From Durusdinium trenchii (lineage: Eukaryota > Sar > Dinophyceae > Suessiales > Symbiodiniaceae), in NCBI GenBank assembly GCA_963970005.1, contig CAXAMN010001414.1, positions 414,431-478,430 on the forward strand: a stretch of 64,000 nucleotides of DNA, given 5' to 3'. This document shows, one piece after another, positions 34,268-44,258 of this stretch (the stretch's first letter is position 1; each line of letters starts with the position of its first letter). The position numbers and the translations under genes were made by a program. The notes beneath the pieces were generated by a model. It saw only the letters and a program-made list of their open reading frames with translations. It made no database searches and was not told the DNA's origin.

Positions 34268-36722
34268 GTATATGGGGGGTTCTATTGACTTATCTACAGA
34301 TCTGGATATGCCCCCGCTGGAGTTGAATTCGGATGGTCTTTGGTCGGGGCCATCCACGTGGACCTTGGAGGACCTTGGAGGGTGTATGTTGGAACATGTG
34401 CCCCCCTGCCAGATGCAGCTTGTTGGGTCTGCCAGCCCCGGTCAGGAGGGCTGCTTGGTCTATTCCTCCCAAAGAGAATTGACCGTTGCTGGGCCGAAGC
34501 CGAACGGGCGGAAAAAAAGACCCCTAAAAAGCTGACATGTTTTTGAAACTGCATCATGTGGAATCATGTGGTGCTTCAAAGGCTGCTTCTTCAACACTGA
34601 AAATCTGTGGTCTTTGACATGTTTGAAATCGAGTCGTGCCTCGAATTTCCGCAGCATGGGCCATTAGTCAGAGACAGCCCTGCAGAGGGCCACATGAAAC
34701 CCCAAAACCACTAGGTTGTAAGACCCGCGGGATCAACAAGAAGCAGGGTCCTCGTGAGTGGGTCTATTTTAACATGGTTGTTTTGAAGCTTGTTGTATCT
34801 AATCCTGGTGAGGCTACATCCTGCGTGGCAGGCGTGCTCTTTTTTTCAATCTATCAGAGGATTTGTTAGCAACAAATCATCAGCGAATCAATCGGCCCAG
34901 CACTGCCATGAGTCCAGAGATGTCTTTCAAAAGACTTCCCTAGGTAACCTGTGACCCAGTGATGAGTGATTGAATGGTCAATGCTTTTAGTATCTCAAGA
35001 GGACTCCAATGATCGATGAAAGGGGAGTTGGAATAAGTCTGGAACCTACCACGGCCAAATTGGGGGGTCGGAATTCTAGATGTTTCGGGGCTCTCTCTCT
35101 ATATATAAGACAATGCGTTTGTTGAACGTTTGTTGTTGTTTACTTGGCACATATCCTTTTGCCATGGTTCAAGTCTCAGTTTCAACAGCATGCTGTTGGT
35201 CAAGACCATCAGGAGACCAAGGCCCGAACGTGAAACGGCCACGAAACGGCATGCCGCACATGACACCGAAGTAGCAACTCCTGGAGCGAGCACGGTGTCG
35301 CATGGCGCCGCACGGTGGTGTTCCTTGTTCCAACCACATGTCCCTCGTGATCAGGACGGACTAGATGAAGGATAGACATGTCTATTGTGTGTTGAATGCA
35401 TGCCGCATCTGCGGTCCCCAGTGCCGTCCCCGGAGTCTTCAACACGGCCCCTTGGTTGTTGAAGCCACTGCTGGGACGCATTTGGACATCCCTCTTGTGC
35501 GTCTTGTGTGGCACAAGAGGTTCTCTATCGAGAAGGTCGTAAGGCACAGGCCAGCAACGCCTGGGTGGGTCATGAACAGACATCTCCGGGCATTTATTTA
35601 TGAATATTTACGGTTTGGGTATGTTTTGGCATGGTCGCTTTCATTCTGGCTTGCTTGGTTGCTTGCTTGCTTGTTTGGTGAGCTAATACCTTGCATCCTT
35701 CGTTGTTTGGGGTAAGCAACTCATGGATCCGCCCGTCGTGGATCCCGCTCGTGGTGATCCGTTCGATCGAGCAGGCGCGGGCGCCCCATGGGGTCCGATC
35801 GTCATGGGACCTGAAGGCTTAGAGATTCGGACGATCACATGGAATCCGATCAATCGTCCGAATGTGATCGTCACACATGGAGTCTGATCAGACCTGAAGG
35901 CTTAGGATTTGAAGATCACTTTCTTCAAAAACCCCATGGCCTTGGTCACGATCAATGGCCTTGTCAACACATGTCTTCATCCGCATGGCTTTGATCACAT
36001 GGCTTGGTGCTCTCAAAGCCGAACCTCCGGTCCCCTTCCCTCAAAGGTGACACGGGAGGTCCAGCGACTATTCTATCATCAGGACTTGGGTGTATCACCC
36101 AAATAGATTAACAGTGCAGTGCACCAGTTGTTCAGTGAGTTGGCCGAGCAACGGAGTGACATGCAAGAAAAAAGCAACGATTCTACCTTCCAAACATGCA
36201 TGAAAGTGGATGGGCTGCCCTGTTTGCAGAGGAGTTCATGGTCTTTTCCAGGTCCAAGGATGGGCCTTCACATCTCCTGCCTCCAGGTGGCCCAGAGGAT
36301 GGGCCTTCCAACAGACGCCTTGGAGGAAGGGCCGGTGAAGTCGGAGGTTTGGTAGTGCCGGTCGTGCCCATGGCGACGCACACATGGAAATGACAGTGGA
36401 GGGAAGTGAAGAACCCCCCTTGTTCGTATAGGAAAGTCATGTTCCATGGAACCATGCCATGTTAGAGTGAGTGTGGCTATGTGTAGTTGGTGAGGAAAGA
36501 CATGTTCTTGATCTTGTGGGCAGGTGGAACTGGTAGTTGGTTTGGAATGCAAGCAGGGTGGACCCACATGTCCTCAATCCTTTCATCTGTGGAGCTTCAG
36601 AAGTGCCAGAAGCCGAACTTTGGATGCACAACGCAGGCCACAAAGGTCGCGTAGGCTTAAAGCCAACGATGCCCAAAGGCCTTCAGTTGGGCAGAACTAA
36701 CTAAACTATACATCATACATCC
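34268..36722. other. Region without a recognised gene
   Basis: No domain or reliable exon was seen. A coding-like stretch on the + strand (THLDIPLVRLVWHKRFSIEK) is near 35478-35537 but has no supporting splice context. Confidence 0.35.
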
Positions 36723-36807
36723 ATACCAGGTTACCCTAAGGGGCTTCTATTGATAGCCCCTTGGATGTTAAGGGTGTCCATTAACCACCCCTTGTGGGTC
36801 CTGGTAT
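36723..36807. repeat. Palindromic repeat F (imperfect hairpin)
   Basis: The ends ATACCAGG and CCTGGTAT are inverse to each other. Inside, CCCTAAGGGGCTT pairs imperfectly with ACCACCCCTTGTGGG, and GGGGCTTCTATTGATAGCCC forms a small inner hairpin. Confidence 0.55.
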
Positions 36808-38296
36808 ACATCCTCCTTACACGAATCCACATTGACATCATTTCTTGGAAGAGGTTTGCAGGAGGTGTCACTGGAGAGGACCAACCTGGACCGAGCGCCC
36901 CTCCCGCCCAAGGAGCAGCTGAGCTCCGGCGCGCGGCCTGCGGCGCCCAGTGACGCCAAGGCAAGTCGCCGGAACCCACTGAAACCGATGGATCGGGTCT
37001 TGGGAAGGGAAGCTCCGAATGAGAACTTATAGTGGATTGAGAGGACCAATGGCACAGACCCCAAGGTCGGTGGTTTATATGGAGCCCCGTTCTAAAGGAC
37101 ATCTTGGGGTCTGTGCAATCTACTCTGAAACCACTGTAGAGGAACTGACTCGCCTCCTCCAAGTAGCTTGCGACCGGCTTCAAATTGATCAACCTTCAAA
37201 GTTGTTGACCTGTTTTGATGGTTGTGTTTGTAACCCGTGTTGGGCACACGGATCCACGCGATGCCCCAAAGAAAACCCAAGCATGGGCTGCGGGTCAAAG
37301 CCGGGATACCTCGGTTAACCTACTACCTGGTGTCGGTCGTTCGAAGCAAATGGTGACCTGGTTGGGCTTCAGGTGGGTCACGATTCATCCCCATATCCAA
37401 CAGAGGTTGAAGAAACCTAGTGATGTCCTTCCTTCTTCTTAGAACTCCATCGATATAGACATATAGTTAATATATGTTAATAAGGTCACGGAAAACCTCT
37501 CTTGGATGGCCAATCAGCTCACTGACCTGTAGGCCTTGTCTCTGGCCTGCCACCTTTTCGCAGGTCATCACAGCTCCAAGTCTGTCCGGACTCTTAAGTT
37601 CACCGCGCCCGTCTCCGGGGGCAGCCGAGACTCCGACCCCATGCGGCGTCGAGAAACTCGTGGAGGTGTGGTGGTTTCGGGTAGGCATTTTCAGGTGCCT
37701 CCAAGGTGATCCCAGGCATGTTGTTGTCCCTAGGAATCCGTTTTCGTAGCTTCTCTGGTAACGGGGGATGTGTGAGAACACTGAGGCCTGTAGGTGCCAT
37801 CGGGTCCAGTCATTCCGAATCTGAGAAGGTACTTTCCTGGATGCCCTAGGGCGCTAGGGTTCAAGAACAGTCCAACAGCACCAATGGTGGAAGTGGAATG
37901 GTCCCGAAGACTCGGAGAACACCCTGAACTCCATGAACTTCATGATTCCAGAGACTTTCATTTCTCGAAATATCTCACAATCAGTTTTGACTCGACCCGT
38001 GACTGGCCTCCCCCCTCCCCAGTTGATCTCGAACCCCCTGACCTTCGATCTGGACATCAAGGTGGGCTTTTGGATCGATGTACAGAAAGATCAGAAAGCT
38101 AGTGGAGAAACATCTCCACTTCCCCAAAGCTCTTTAGTTCCCACCCGTGAACCTGGCAGTGTTCCCAACTCAGCTGCCGAAGGAGGTGAAGCCACATTTG
38201 CTGCCACTACGAAATATGGAGCAAACTTGTGGAATGAAGTTCCGGAAGCTACTCTACTTCTCAAAGGCAATCACAGGATCAACAGGTCACCCACCA
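36808..38296. other. Region without a recognised gene
   Basis: Weak coding-like stretches occur on both strands: + strand near 36870-37000 (PLPPKEQLSSGARPAAPSD) and - strand near 37640-37470 (DRLGAVMTCEKVAGQRQGLQ). No family, no splice support. Confidence 0.3.
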
Positions 38297-38368
38297 ACCA
38301 ACAGGTCACCACCTGCCAGTTTAAAGTCTCCAAAAGCACAGGGGCTGCCTGCTGGAGGGTGCTGGTAA
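38297..38368. repeat. Palindromic repeat family A, copy 2
   Basis: ACCAACAGGTCACCACCTGC then CAGTTTAAAGTCTCCAAAAG, and the end GCTGGAGGGTGCTGGTAA, match the copy at 25892-25982 in the same order and orientation. The outer left arm is degraded here. Confidence 0.65.
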
Positions 38369-38945
38369 TGAAGCGTTTTTGTGTCCCTCCTTTCGCATGT
38401 TGCACGGCCACCCAAAGACGGTCCAAGCCGTTATCACCATTCTCCTGCTGGCCATACAGCCAGCATGGTAGCAAGCGCAGACCTTCATCCGGCTCAGCAT
38501 GACAGTAAGAGGGGTCCCTGAATCTATGGAGTCACCACAGCGATGCAACACTACGGTCATCTCGCGGGTTAGCTGCGTCCACTGAAGGCCCAAGAGTTAC
38601 TTGGTGGCTCGAGAAATTTTGGCCATCCTCTTGGGAGCTCGGGGCCCCAGTGACATAGTGAGGCGGTGAGGATGATGGAGCAGGTTGAGGAACGAAGCAC
38701 GCAGTTGACAGGGTTTGTTGACATTGCCCAATTCTTGGAAGCACCAGTGTACTTGAACGACTTGAATCACCTGAAGCCACTGGCAAATCATTTTGCCCTT
38801 TGAGACCGGTGTTGCAATATCTACGTGGACGGACCCTAATAGACATCTTGAGGTGCCACTGTATGACCCTTTGTCAAAGCTTCATGATGCTTCATGACGT
38901 TTCTGTCTCTTGCAGACCAAGATCAGCTACAGCTATGCCGGTCAT

Positions 38946-38974
38946 ATCCCAGACACTCCATGGGACTGCCGGAC
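38946..38974. repeat. Palindromic repeat family G, single arm
   Basis: CCCAGACACTCCATGGGACT then GCC is the exact inverse of the arm at 20346-20370. The same terminal motif (ACATGGAGTGTTTGGG) is at 39199-39214. Confidence 0.55.
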
Positions 38975-39970
38975 CTGTCTGGGGTGGTGCCAAGGGGGTC
39001 TAGACATACAGGGCGGCAGTCCGTCCTGGCAGTCCCATGCCCTTCGATCCACCGCCGCGCTGGCGCGTTCGCCTCGCCAGGCTGGCGCGGGCACCTTCGA
39101 TGCTCGCAGTCGGGTCTGGAAACCCAGTGGGCACTCGGTGCGCAGTCGGTGGTGATGTCTTAGAGCAAGAGACTTGTGGGGTTCAATGATTAGGTCATAC
39201 ATGGAGTGTTTGGGTATATCAATGGCACCTGCTGTCTGACATGCTCCATGGGCACTTGGTAGTTGAAGGTTGTTCCAACAAGACCCATGAGACGAACTGG
39301 TGGAAAGAAGTGACCCCCCAAATCCAGGGCACCCTGAATGGACCATAGTTGGTAGACTCTTAATGATATTTCACCTACCACATTCGGATTGAAACACCGA
39401 ATTCAAGCTTGGGCCATGGGGGGGGTTTACTCATACAACAGTTTGCATCTTAAATGGACCCCCTGAGAAAAGGGACACATGAGAAACATGAAACCCCGAA
39501 GATTAGGTGGAAGAAATGAGAAAACATGTAGACTCCTCAGTGATTGACAGTTCCCGAGTGGCAGAGTTCCCCGAGTAGCAGTACGGTGATGCCAGTCGTG
39601 ATGCCAGTGAGGTGCCCTTTGTTTCGAACTCCCTAAGAGCCTTAAGGAGTGAACCGGTGCTCAAGTCCGAAATGAGTTTTCTTTGGTATAGCGCATTCCC
39701 CCCTCAGAAAGGAAAAAACAACGTCGGTCAGGTCGTTTTCCCTGTATGATGATGAGCCTTTTGGTCCAGACATGCCAGCTGTGCCCTGCTGTGCCCTGTG
39801 ACCGGACTGTCAGGCAGCACTCCTAGAGATGTGTCTGGGCAAGGAAAGCTTTAAGAGAGGGGCATGTGAGCATACGGATGTGATGGGATGATGAGAGTTT
39901 ATCGAGGGCTTTTCATACCTGAGGTGTTTTTCCTGTCTGGGGCCTGGGGCAGCAAAGTTTGACCGTCCCT
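38975..39970. other. Region without a recognised gene
   Basis: Only short open frames without domains are present. The stretch 39380-39970 is almost free of open frames over 60 codons on either strand. Confidence 0.4.
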
Positions 39971-39999
39971 CCCTTGAATCCTCACATTCGTTACGTTGA

Positions 40000-40441
40000 G
40001 CATGTGGAAGCCTTATGTAGCGTGGTGGTCAATTTGGAAGACAGGATGCAGCCATCCGCAAGTAGATAGCGCCCGCGTCTTGTCAGGCGCATAGTGCATT
40101 TTCCAAAGCACCCGATCATTCGATATCCAGCTGCCTTTGTGGGACATTCATCAGAATCCATCCTGCTTGTTGGGCTACAGAAGCACCTGGCCCACATGGT
40201 GTGGAATTTCAACGGTCCTTCTCCATCTTGACCAAGTTAAGGGAAAGAGCTTCCGCAAGTTAAGACAAACGCGTGAGACCTCTTGGCAAATCTTTCCAAG
40301 GTTTGCCCAGTTTGGTATCCCTTGCCATTTGGCAGCCAGCGCGAATCCTCAGCATCACAGAGAGATTGGTTTTCGTCATTTCTACATGCCAGTGGGTCGT
40401 GCGGATGCTGTTTATAAGGCGTTTGACCCAAATGTCCCCTG
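40000..40441 (+). CDS. Candidate exons, unidentified protein
   Basis: Two + strand stretches read like coding sequence. One, about 40091-40225, contains FPKHPIIRYPAAFVGHSSES then ILLVGLQKHLAHMVWNFNGP. The other, about 40349-40441, contains REIGFRHFYMPVGRADAVYK then AFDPNVP and a TGA stop, after an AG acceptor (CCTCAG). They may be the end of one gene, but the connection and family are unknown. Confidence 0.35.
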
Positions 40442-40536
40442 ATGCTGGTCGAACATGAATCCGTCAATTGGGGAGGGTCCAGGTAGTTCCAGCTCTGGAC
40501 TGTGCAAACAATGATGCTGATAGATATAGATTATGA

Positions 40537-40650
40537 TAATTATAGATGATAGTTGATGATGGTGATGGTGATAATTATCACTATGATGAGGATGATGATT
40601 ATGATGATGATGACGATGATGACGTTGATCGCGATGATGACGACGATGTT
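40537..40650. repeat. GAT-rich simple repeat
   Basis: An imperfect (GAT)n array with GAC and TAT variants. The antisense open frame rich in Ile/His here is an artefact of the repeat. Confidence 0.85.
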
Positions 40651-41428
40651 CGTAAGGAGGGCGATGAGAGGATGGCTGATTTTTCTTTTTGATGGTATAG
40701 TATAGTGGTTCCGCATCGGTTGCGTATGCAACTCTTTTCCAGCACCTCCCAAACATGATTTCATTCGATTCACCTGACCTCAACCATGGTAACTCAAAAA
40801 CAAGAAGCACCTGTTTTTTCCTGAGATGCTACTAGTAAGGGTACTGTCTAGACCAATGTTTGCATCATTCAGCGTAGTTTCCGACATCCGTTCGCCACTC
40901 CGGATCGCGCACCACTCCGTCGCCCTGATCAGCCGTCAGGGTGGGAGTCCGAGATCGGCGGCGCTCTCTTCGAAGCACTCGAGGCTCGATGCGCCGAGCC
41001 GGCCCTCAAGCAGGGCCCCCGGGGTTTGGGCGGCCATTTTCGCTCGATGGAACCAGGGTCAGCTGCTGGGTCTACGATGGTTTGCGGGTTTGAGATGGTT
41101 TTGAGTCTTGTGAAGCCTGTGGAGCCGCTGGTTAGATCTGGTTACCGACTATAGTAGCAGTAACTGGATCCACTGGCAGATGCCTTTGGAGGCTACAGGC
41201 GTACAATTAGAGATGTGAGCATCTCTAAAGGCAACCCCACAGTCGGTGAAAAGAGTTGCCATTCTCTAACCAATGTGTCACTAAAGCAAGACTCATTGGT
41301 CGGGACAGGAGTGTATCTAATACAAATTCAATCAAATTCATTAATGTAGCAGGACAGCAATTCCGTTTTTAAACTGTTCGTGCTCGTAGGCCATTCAAGA
41401 ATAGCACCAAATGGACAGAACGATAATT

Positions 41429-41433
41429 CTTCT
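41429..41433. repeat. Target-site duplication (left), CTTCT
   Basis: The five bases before the 5' LTR are identical to the five after the 3' LTR (49623-49627), as produced by integrase-mediated insertion. Confidence 0.9.
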
Positions 41434-41524
41434 TGCACGTCCAAAAGGGATGAAACGCACAAAACGAGAAGTGTACACTCGACAGCCGCTTTTATGCTCA
41501 AAAATAGGAGCGAAGGACCTTGCA
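41434..41524 (+). repeat. 5' LTR, 91 bp
   Basis: Starts TGCACGTCC, ends GGACCTTGCA, and is identical base for base to 49532-49622. The outer TGCA...TGCA ends are also inverse to each other. Confidence 0.93.
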
Positions 41525-41546
41525 GGTTCTGAGCCCAAGGTCGCAG
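41525..41546 (+). other. Primer-binding site candidate (half-tRNA type)
   Basis: Directly after the 5' LTR, GGTTCTGAGCCC is complementary to the anticodon loop and 5' anticodon stem of a eukaryotic initiator tRNA-Met (compare GGTTATGAGCCC), with one mismatch at an anticodon base. Drosophila copia is known to use the 5' half of initiator tRNA-Met in this way. Confidence 0.55.
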
Positions 41547-41595
41547 GTGTAAGACCTTCTGGCAAGGGAAGGCGGCCCACTCGTTCTCCGCAGCC

Positions 41596-43056
41596 ATGTC
41601 CATGGTCGTAAGACGGCGCAGACGAGCGCCGGGCGATGATGGAGAAGGTGAAGACGACGATCAAGGAGGCCTTCAACTACAAGAGCAGCCGCTGGAGGAT
41701 GGTCAGCTGGCTTTGGAGGATGGTGAAGAGCAAGGGGAAGAGACCCTTGAAGGTCCGAAGGGACCCCCTACGACCCTGACGCCGATGATCCCGCTCTTCA
41801 CGCCTGAGCAGTTAAAGGGACTTCATGAAGTGCAGAGCCAAGCTCCTCACCTATATGCTCAAGTCCCGAGGCAGAGCATCTGGCAGCCTGGTCTGGGGAA
41901 CAGGTCGCCAGAGGAGGTGAAGAAAGAGAGGCCCACGTTCCTGCCGAAAGAAGAAGGTCCGGTGGGAGTGCTTCCACAGACGAGCACGACGACGGGGACA
42001 CCATCACCGGCACTGGTGGGCGATCATGTACCAGATGACCAACGACGTGGACGACCAAGAGAACCACGGGTACCTGAAGTACAAGAGCCTGAAAGTGACA
42101 GCGATGGGCAACAACATCCCCAACCTAGAGAACAATCGGTGGCTCAGATCCAAGGGAACGGACCGGGAGGAAGAGGTCTACATGTTCCAAGAGGCTTTGG
42201 ACAAACTGGCCCACCTGGGTACATCATGCCCCATGAAGAGAGGAGGGGACCTATGCCGCATCAAGGAGGATGGCAAGTTCAGCTACATCCCTATGGCCCT
42301 GGTCCGCCGAATCCACAGGAGATGATGACCATGTTGGCGATGTTGAAGCAGGAGAATCAACAACTGCAGATTCAGCAGGCAGAGCTCGTGGACGCCATGA
42401 AGTACCAGAGGGCGAGCCTGGAAGCCAAGGTTCATGACCTACAACGGGAGCTGGAGCAGCAGGCATTCAGAACGCCAGAAAGTGATGAGCCTGTGAAGCG
42501 TCAGCTGGAATTGACGGTCGACGAACCTCCGAGGGAGACGGATTTGGAGGTGGAAAGGCGTCGGCTGTATGAGTTGACTCCCATGCAGCAGTTCGAGCAG
42601 CTCCAATCCTTGATGGGGACGGTCACTCCGGCGCCAGCAAAGCGAGGTGGTCGGGGGCAAGGGCAACGAGAAAGGTCGAGATCTCAAGGTCCGAGAACTG
42701 CACGTCAGGGAGGGGGTCAACCTGAGGGCTTGGTGGCATCTCGGGCGAAGGGCTTCGAACCGGAAGGGAGACAAGGGACCGGGAAAGGAGTGGGTCAGCC
42801 GAAGAGGAAAACCATCGCCGAACAACCTGGTCGATCTTCAACAGCCAAGGCAAGGGAAGAACAACCTGGGGAAGGTGGTGGTGGCATGGCCGATGCGATG
42901 TCCAAGCTGATCACTTACCTGGTCGACAAGGACAAGAAACAGGAGGGGCCTGAGTCGGTTAAGCCGGGAACAGTACACTTCCAGTCCTGGCAGAGCCATC
43001 CGATACGGCCCCCATCGACCTGGCTGACTGGCTTACCATGGTGGAACCGGCGATGA
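41596..43056 (+). CDS. gag: copia Gag, N-terminal part (ORF1)
   Basis: This 486-codon frame starts with a basic run (VVRRRRRAP) and is rich in Glu, Gln, Pro and Gly. Two Gln-rich segments likely form coiled coils, at about residues 249-285 (ENQQLQIQQAELVDAMKYQR and on) and 310-340. It has no enzyme motif, as expected for the N-terminal part of Gag. The last ~30 codons are probably not used. Coding character moves to the -1 frame at about 42960-42980, where the frame-0 reading (TLPVLAEPSDTAPIDLADWL) flows into ORF2. ATG 41596 is the first ATG in this frame after the LTR; whether translation begins there is inferred. Confidence 0.7.
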   Translation: MSMVVRRRRRAPGDDGEGEDDDQGGLQLQEQPLEDGQLALEDGEEQGEETLEGPKGPPTTLTPMIPLFTPEQLKGLHEVQSQAPHLYAQVPRQSIWQPGLGNRSPEEVKKERPTFLPKEEGPVGVLPQTSTTTGTPSPALVGDHVPDDQRRGRPREPRVPEVQEPESDSDGQQHPQPREQSVAQIQGNGPGGRGLHVPRGFGQTGPPGYIMPHEERRGPMPHQGGWQVQLHPYGPGPPNPQEMMTMLAMLKQENQQLQIQQAELVDAMKYQRASLEAKVHDLQRELEQQAFRTPESDEPVKRQLELTVDEPPRETDLEVERRRLYELTPMQQFEQLQSLMGTVTPAPAKRGGRGQGQRERSRSQGPRTARQGGGQPEGLVASRAKGFEPEGRQGTGKGVGQPKRKTIAEQPGRSSTAKAREEQPGEGGGGMADAMSKLITYLVDKDKKQEGPESVKPGTVHFQSWQSHPIRPPSTWLTGLPWWNRR

Positions 43057-44258
43057 CAGATCTCAGCGATTCGTCGGGCGAGTGGTGGGAGTTGGTGGTG
43101 AGCGAGGCAAGGGCTTGGTACAAGCAGTACATCAAGCTCCGTCCGATTCAGAGGGCATCATCCAAGATTGAGCCGTCTGCGGAGCTGCAAAAGCCGAAAT
43201 GGGCTCGAGTGGAGAAGAGGGCCATCAGCATGTTGCTTTCTTCGGTTCCCACGACCGTGAAGGAGGAACTGGTAGCAACGAGGACTTTGTCACCGCTGGG
43301 GCTGGTAAGCAAACTCATGGTCCTCTATCAACCAGGGGGTGCTCATGAACGCACCATCATCCTACGACAACTTGAAGATCCGCCAGAAGCAGGGTCGCCA
43401 AGCGAAGCCTGCATGGGACTCCGACGCTGGATGCGCTGGCTCAGGAGGGCCACCGACATTGGCCTGAACCTCCCTGATGCGATCATCCTCATGAAGGGCA
43501 TCAACAAACTTAGCAAGCGGATCCTCACTCAACAACCGGATCTGCAATTCAGATGTTCCTTGGTCAAGAACACCTTGCAGCTTGATACCATCCCCAATGA
43601 GGAGACTGTTCGGACGTACGCTGAGCATTTACTCGCAGAACTTGAACAGCTCATGCATCGAGTTCGACCGTCTTCGAGTACCACGAGGCCTGGAAATCAG
43701 GGAGGTGGACCATTGGCAGTAAAGGCACTTCAAGGGGAAGACAGAGAAAAGAAGGGAGATTCGCCAACGACATCAGCGAAGGGTCCTTGCCGATATTTCC
43801 TCACAGAGTCTGGATGTCGAAGGGGACAGTCGTGCAAATGGGCACATCAACTGGAGACTGGCGACAAGCAGAACCAGGAGAGGAGGTGCTTCACGTGCGG
43901 GGCCACACAACATCTGGCTCGAGACTGTCCGAGGAAAGAGACGGCAAAGAAGGGAGAGGGACCTCCATCTGGCCAGAAACCGAGGCTTCAGAAGCTTTTG
44001 GACAAAACTGGTGGTGGTGGAAATGGAGAAGCTGAATCGAGCATGGGAAAAAGGTGGCCCAGGGCTACGGGCAGTCAAGATAGCTCGAGTCCAACAGGGT
44101 CGAGAAGGATTGCTGGATTCCGGGGCAACGCACGCTCTGAGGCCCAAGCTCCGAGGAGAAGATCTTCAGAGATATCGCCAAGTGAGGGTGACGTTGGCTG
44201 CTGGAGGAGCACAAGACATCCGAATGACAGAAGGGGAGACGTTGGTCCACAACAGTGA
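43038..44258 (+). CDS. gag: copia Gag core and zinc fingers (ORF2)
   Basis: The frame is open upstream of the ATG at 43038, and the coding signal already starts near 42970, so the ATG is not the natural start. After DLSDSSGEWW comes a helical core resembling the UBN2/retrotrans_gag region of copia elements, up to about residue 215. Two zinc-binding motifs follow: a CCCH finger of the form CX8CX5CX3H (CRYFLTESGCRRGQSCKWAH, about 43788-43847) and a CCHC knuckle of the form CX2CX4HX4C (CFTCGATQHLARDC, about 43887-43928). Both probably bind the element's RNA. The coding signal leaves this frame near 44000-44030 in a GGT-repeat stretch, and ORF3 continues in the +1 frame. Residues after LLDKTGGGG are likely not used. 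Confidence 0.75.
   Translation: MVEPAMTDLSDSSGEWWELVVSEARAWYKQYIKLRPIQRASSKIEPSAELQKPKWARVEKRAISMLLSSVPTTVKEELVATRTLSPLGLVSKLMVLYQPGGAHERTIILRQLEDPPEAGSPSEACMGLRRWMRWLRRATDIGLNLPDAIILMKGINKLSKRILTQQPDLQFRCSLVKNTLQLDTIPNEETVRTYAEHLLAELEQLMHRVRPSSSTTRPGNQGGGPLAVKALQGEDREKKGDSPTTSAKGPCRYFLTESGCRRGQSCKWAHQLETGDKQNQERRCFTCGATQHLARDCPRKETAKKGEGPPSGQKPRLQKLLDKTGGGGNGEAESSMGKRWPRATGSQDSSSPTGSRRIAGFRGNARSEAQAPRRRSSEISPSEGDVGCWRSTRHPNDRRGDVGPQQ

Noticed and set aside
40412-40810. - strand His/Ile-rich open frames
   Set aside because: They are translations of the GAT-type simple repeat.
41434-41524. Solo repeat or tandem duplication instead of an LTR
   Set aside because: The matching copy 8 kb away, TG...CA ends, 5-bp target duplication, primer site and purine tract together show LTRs.
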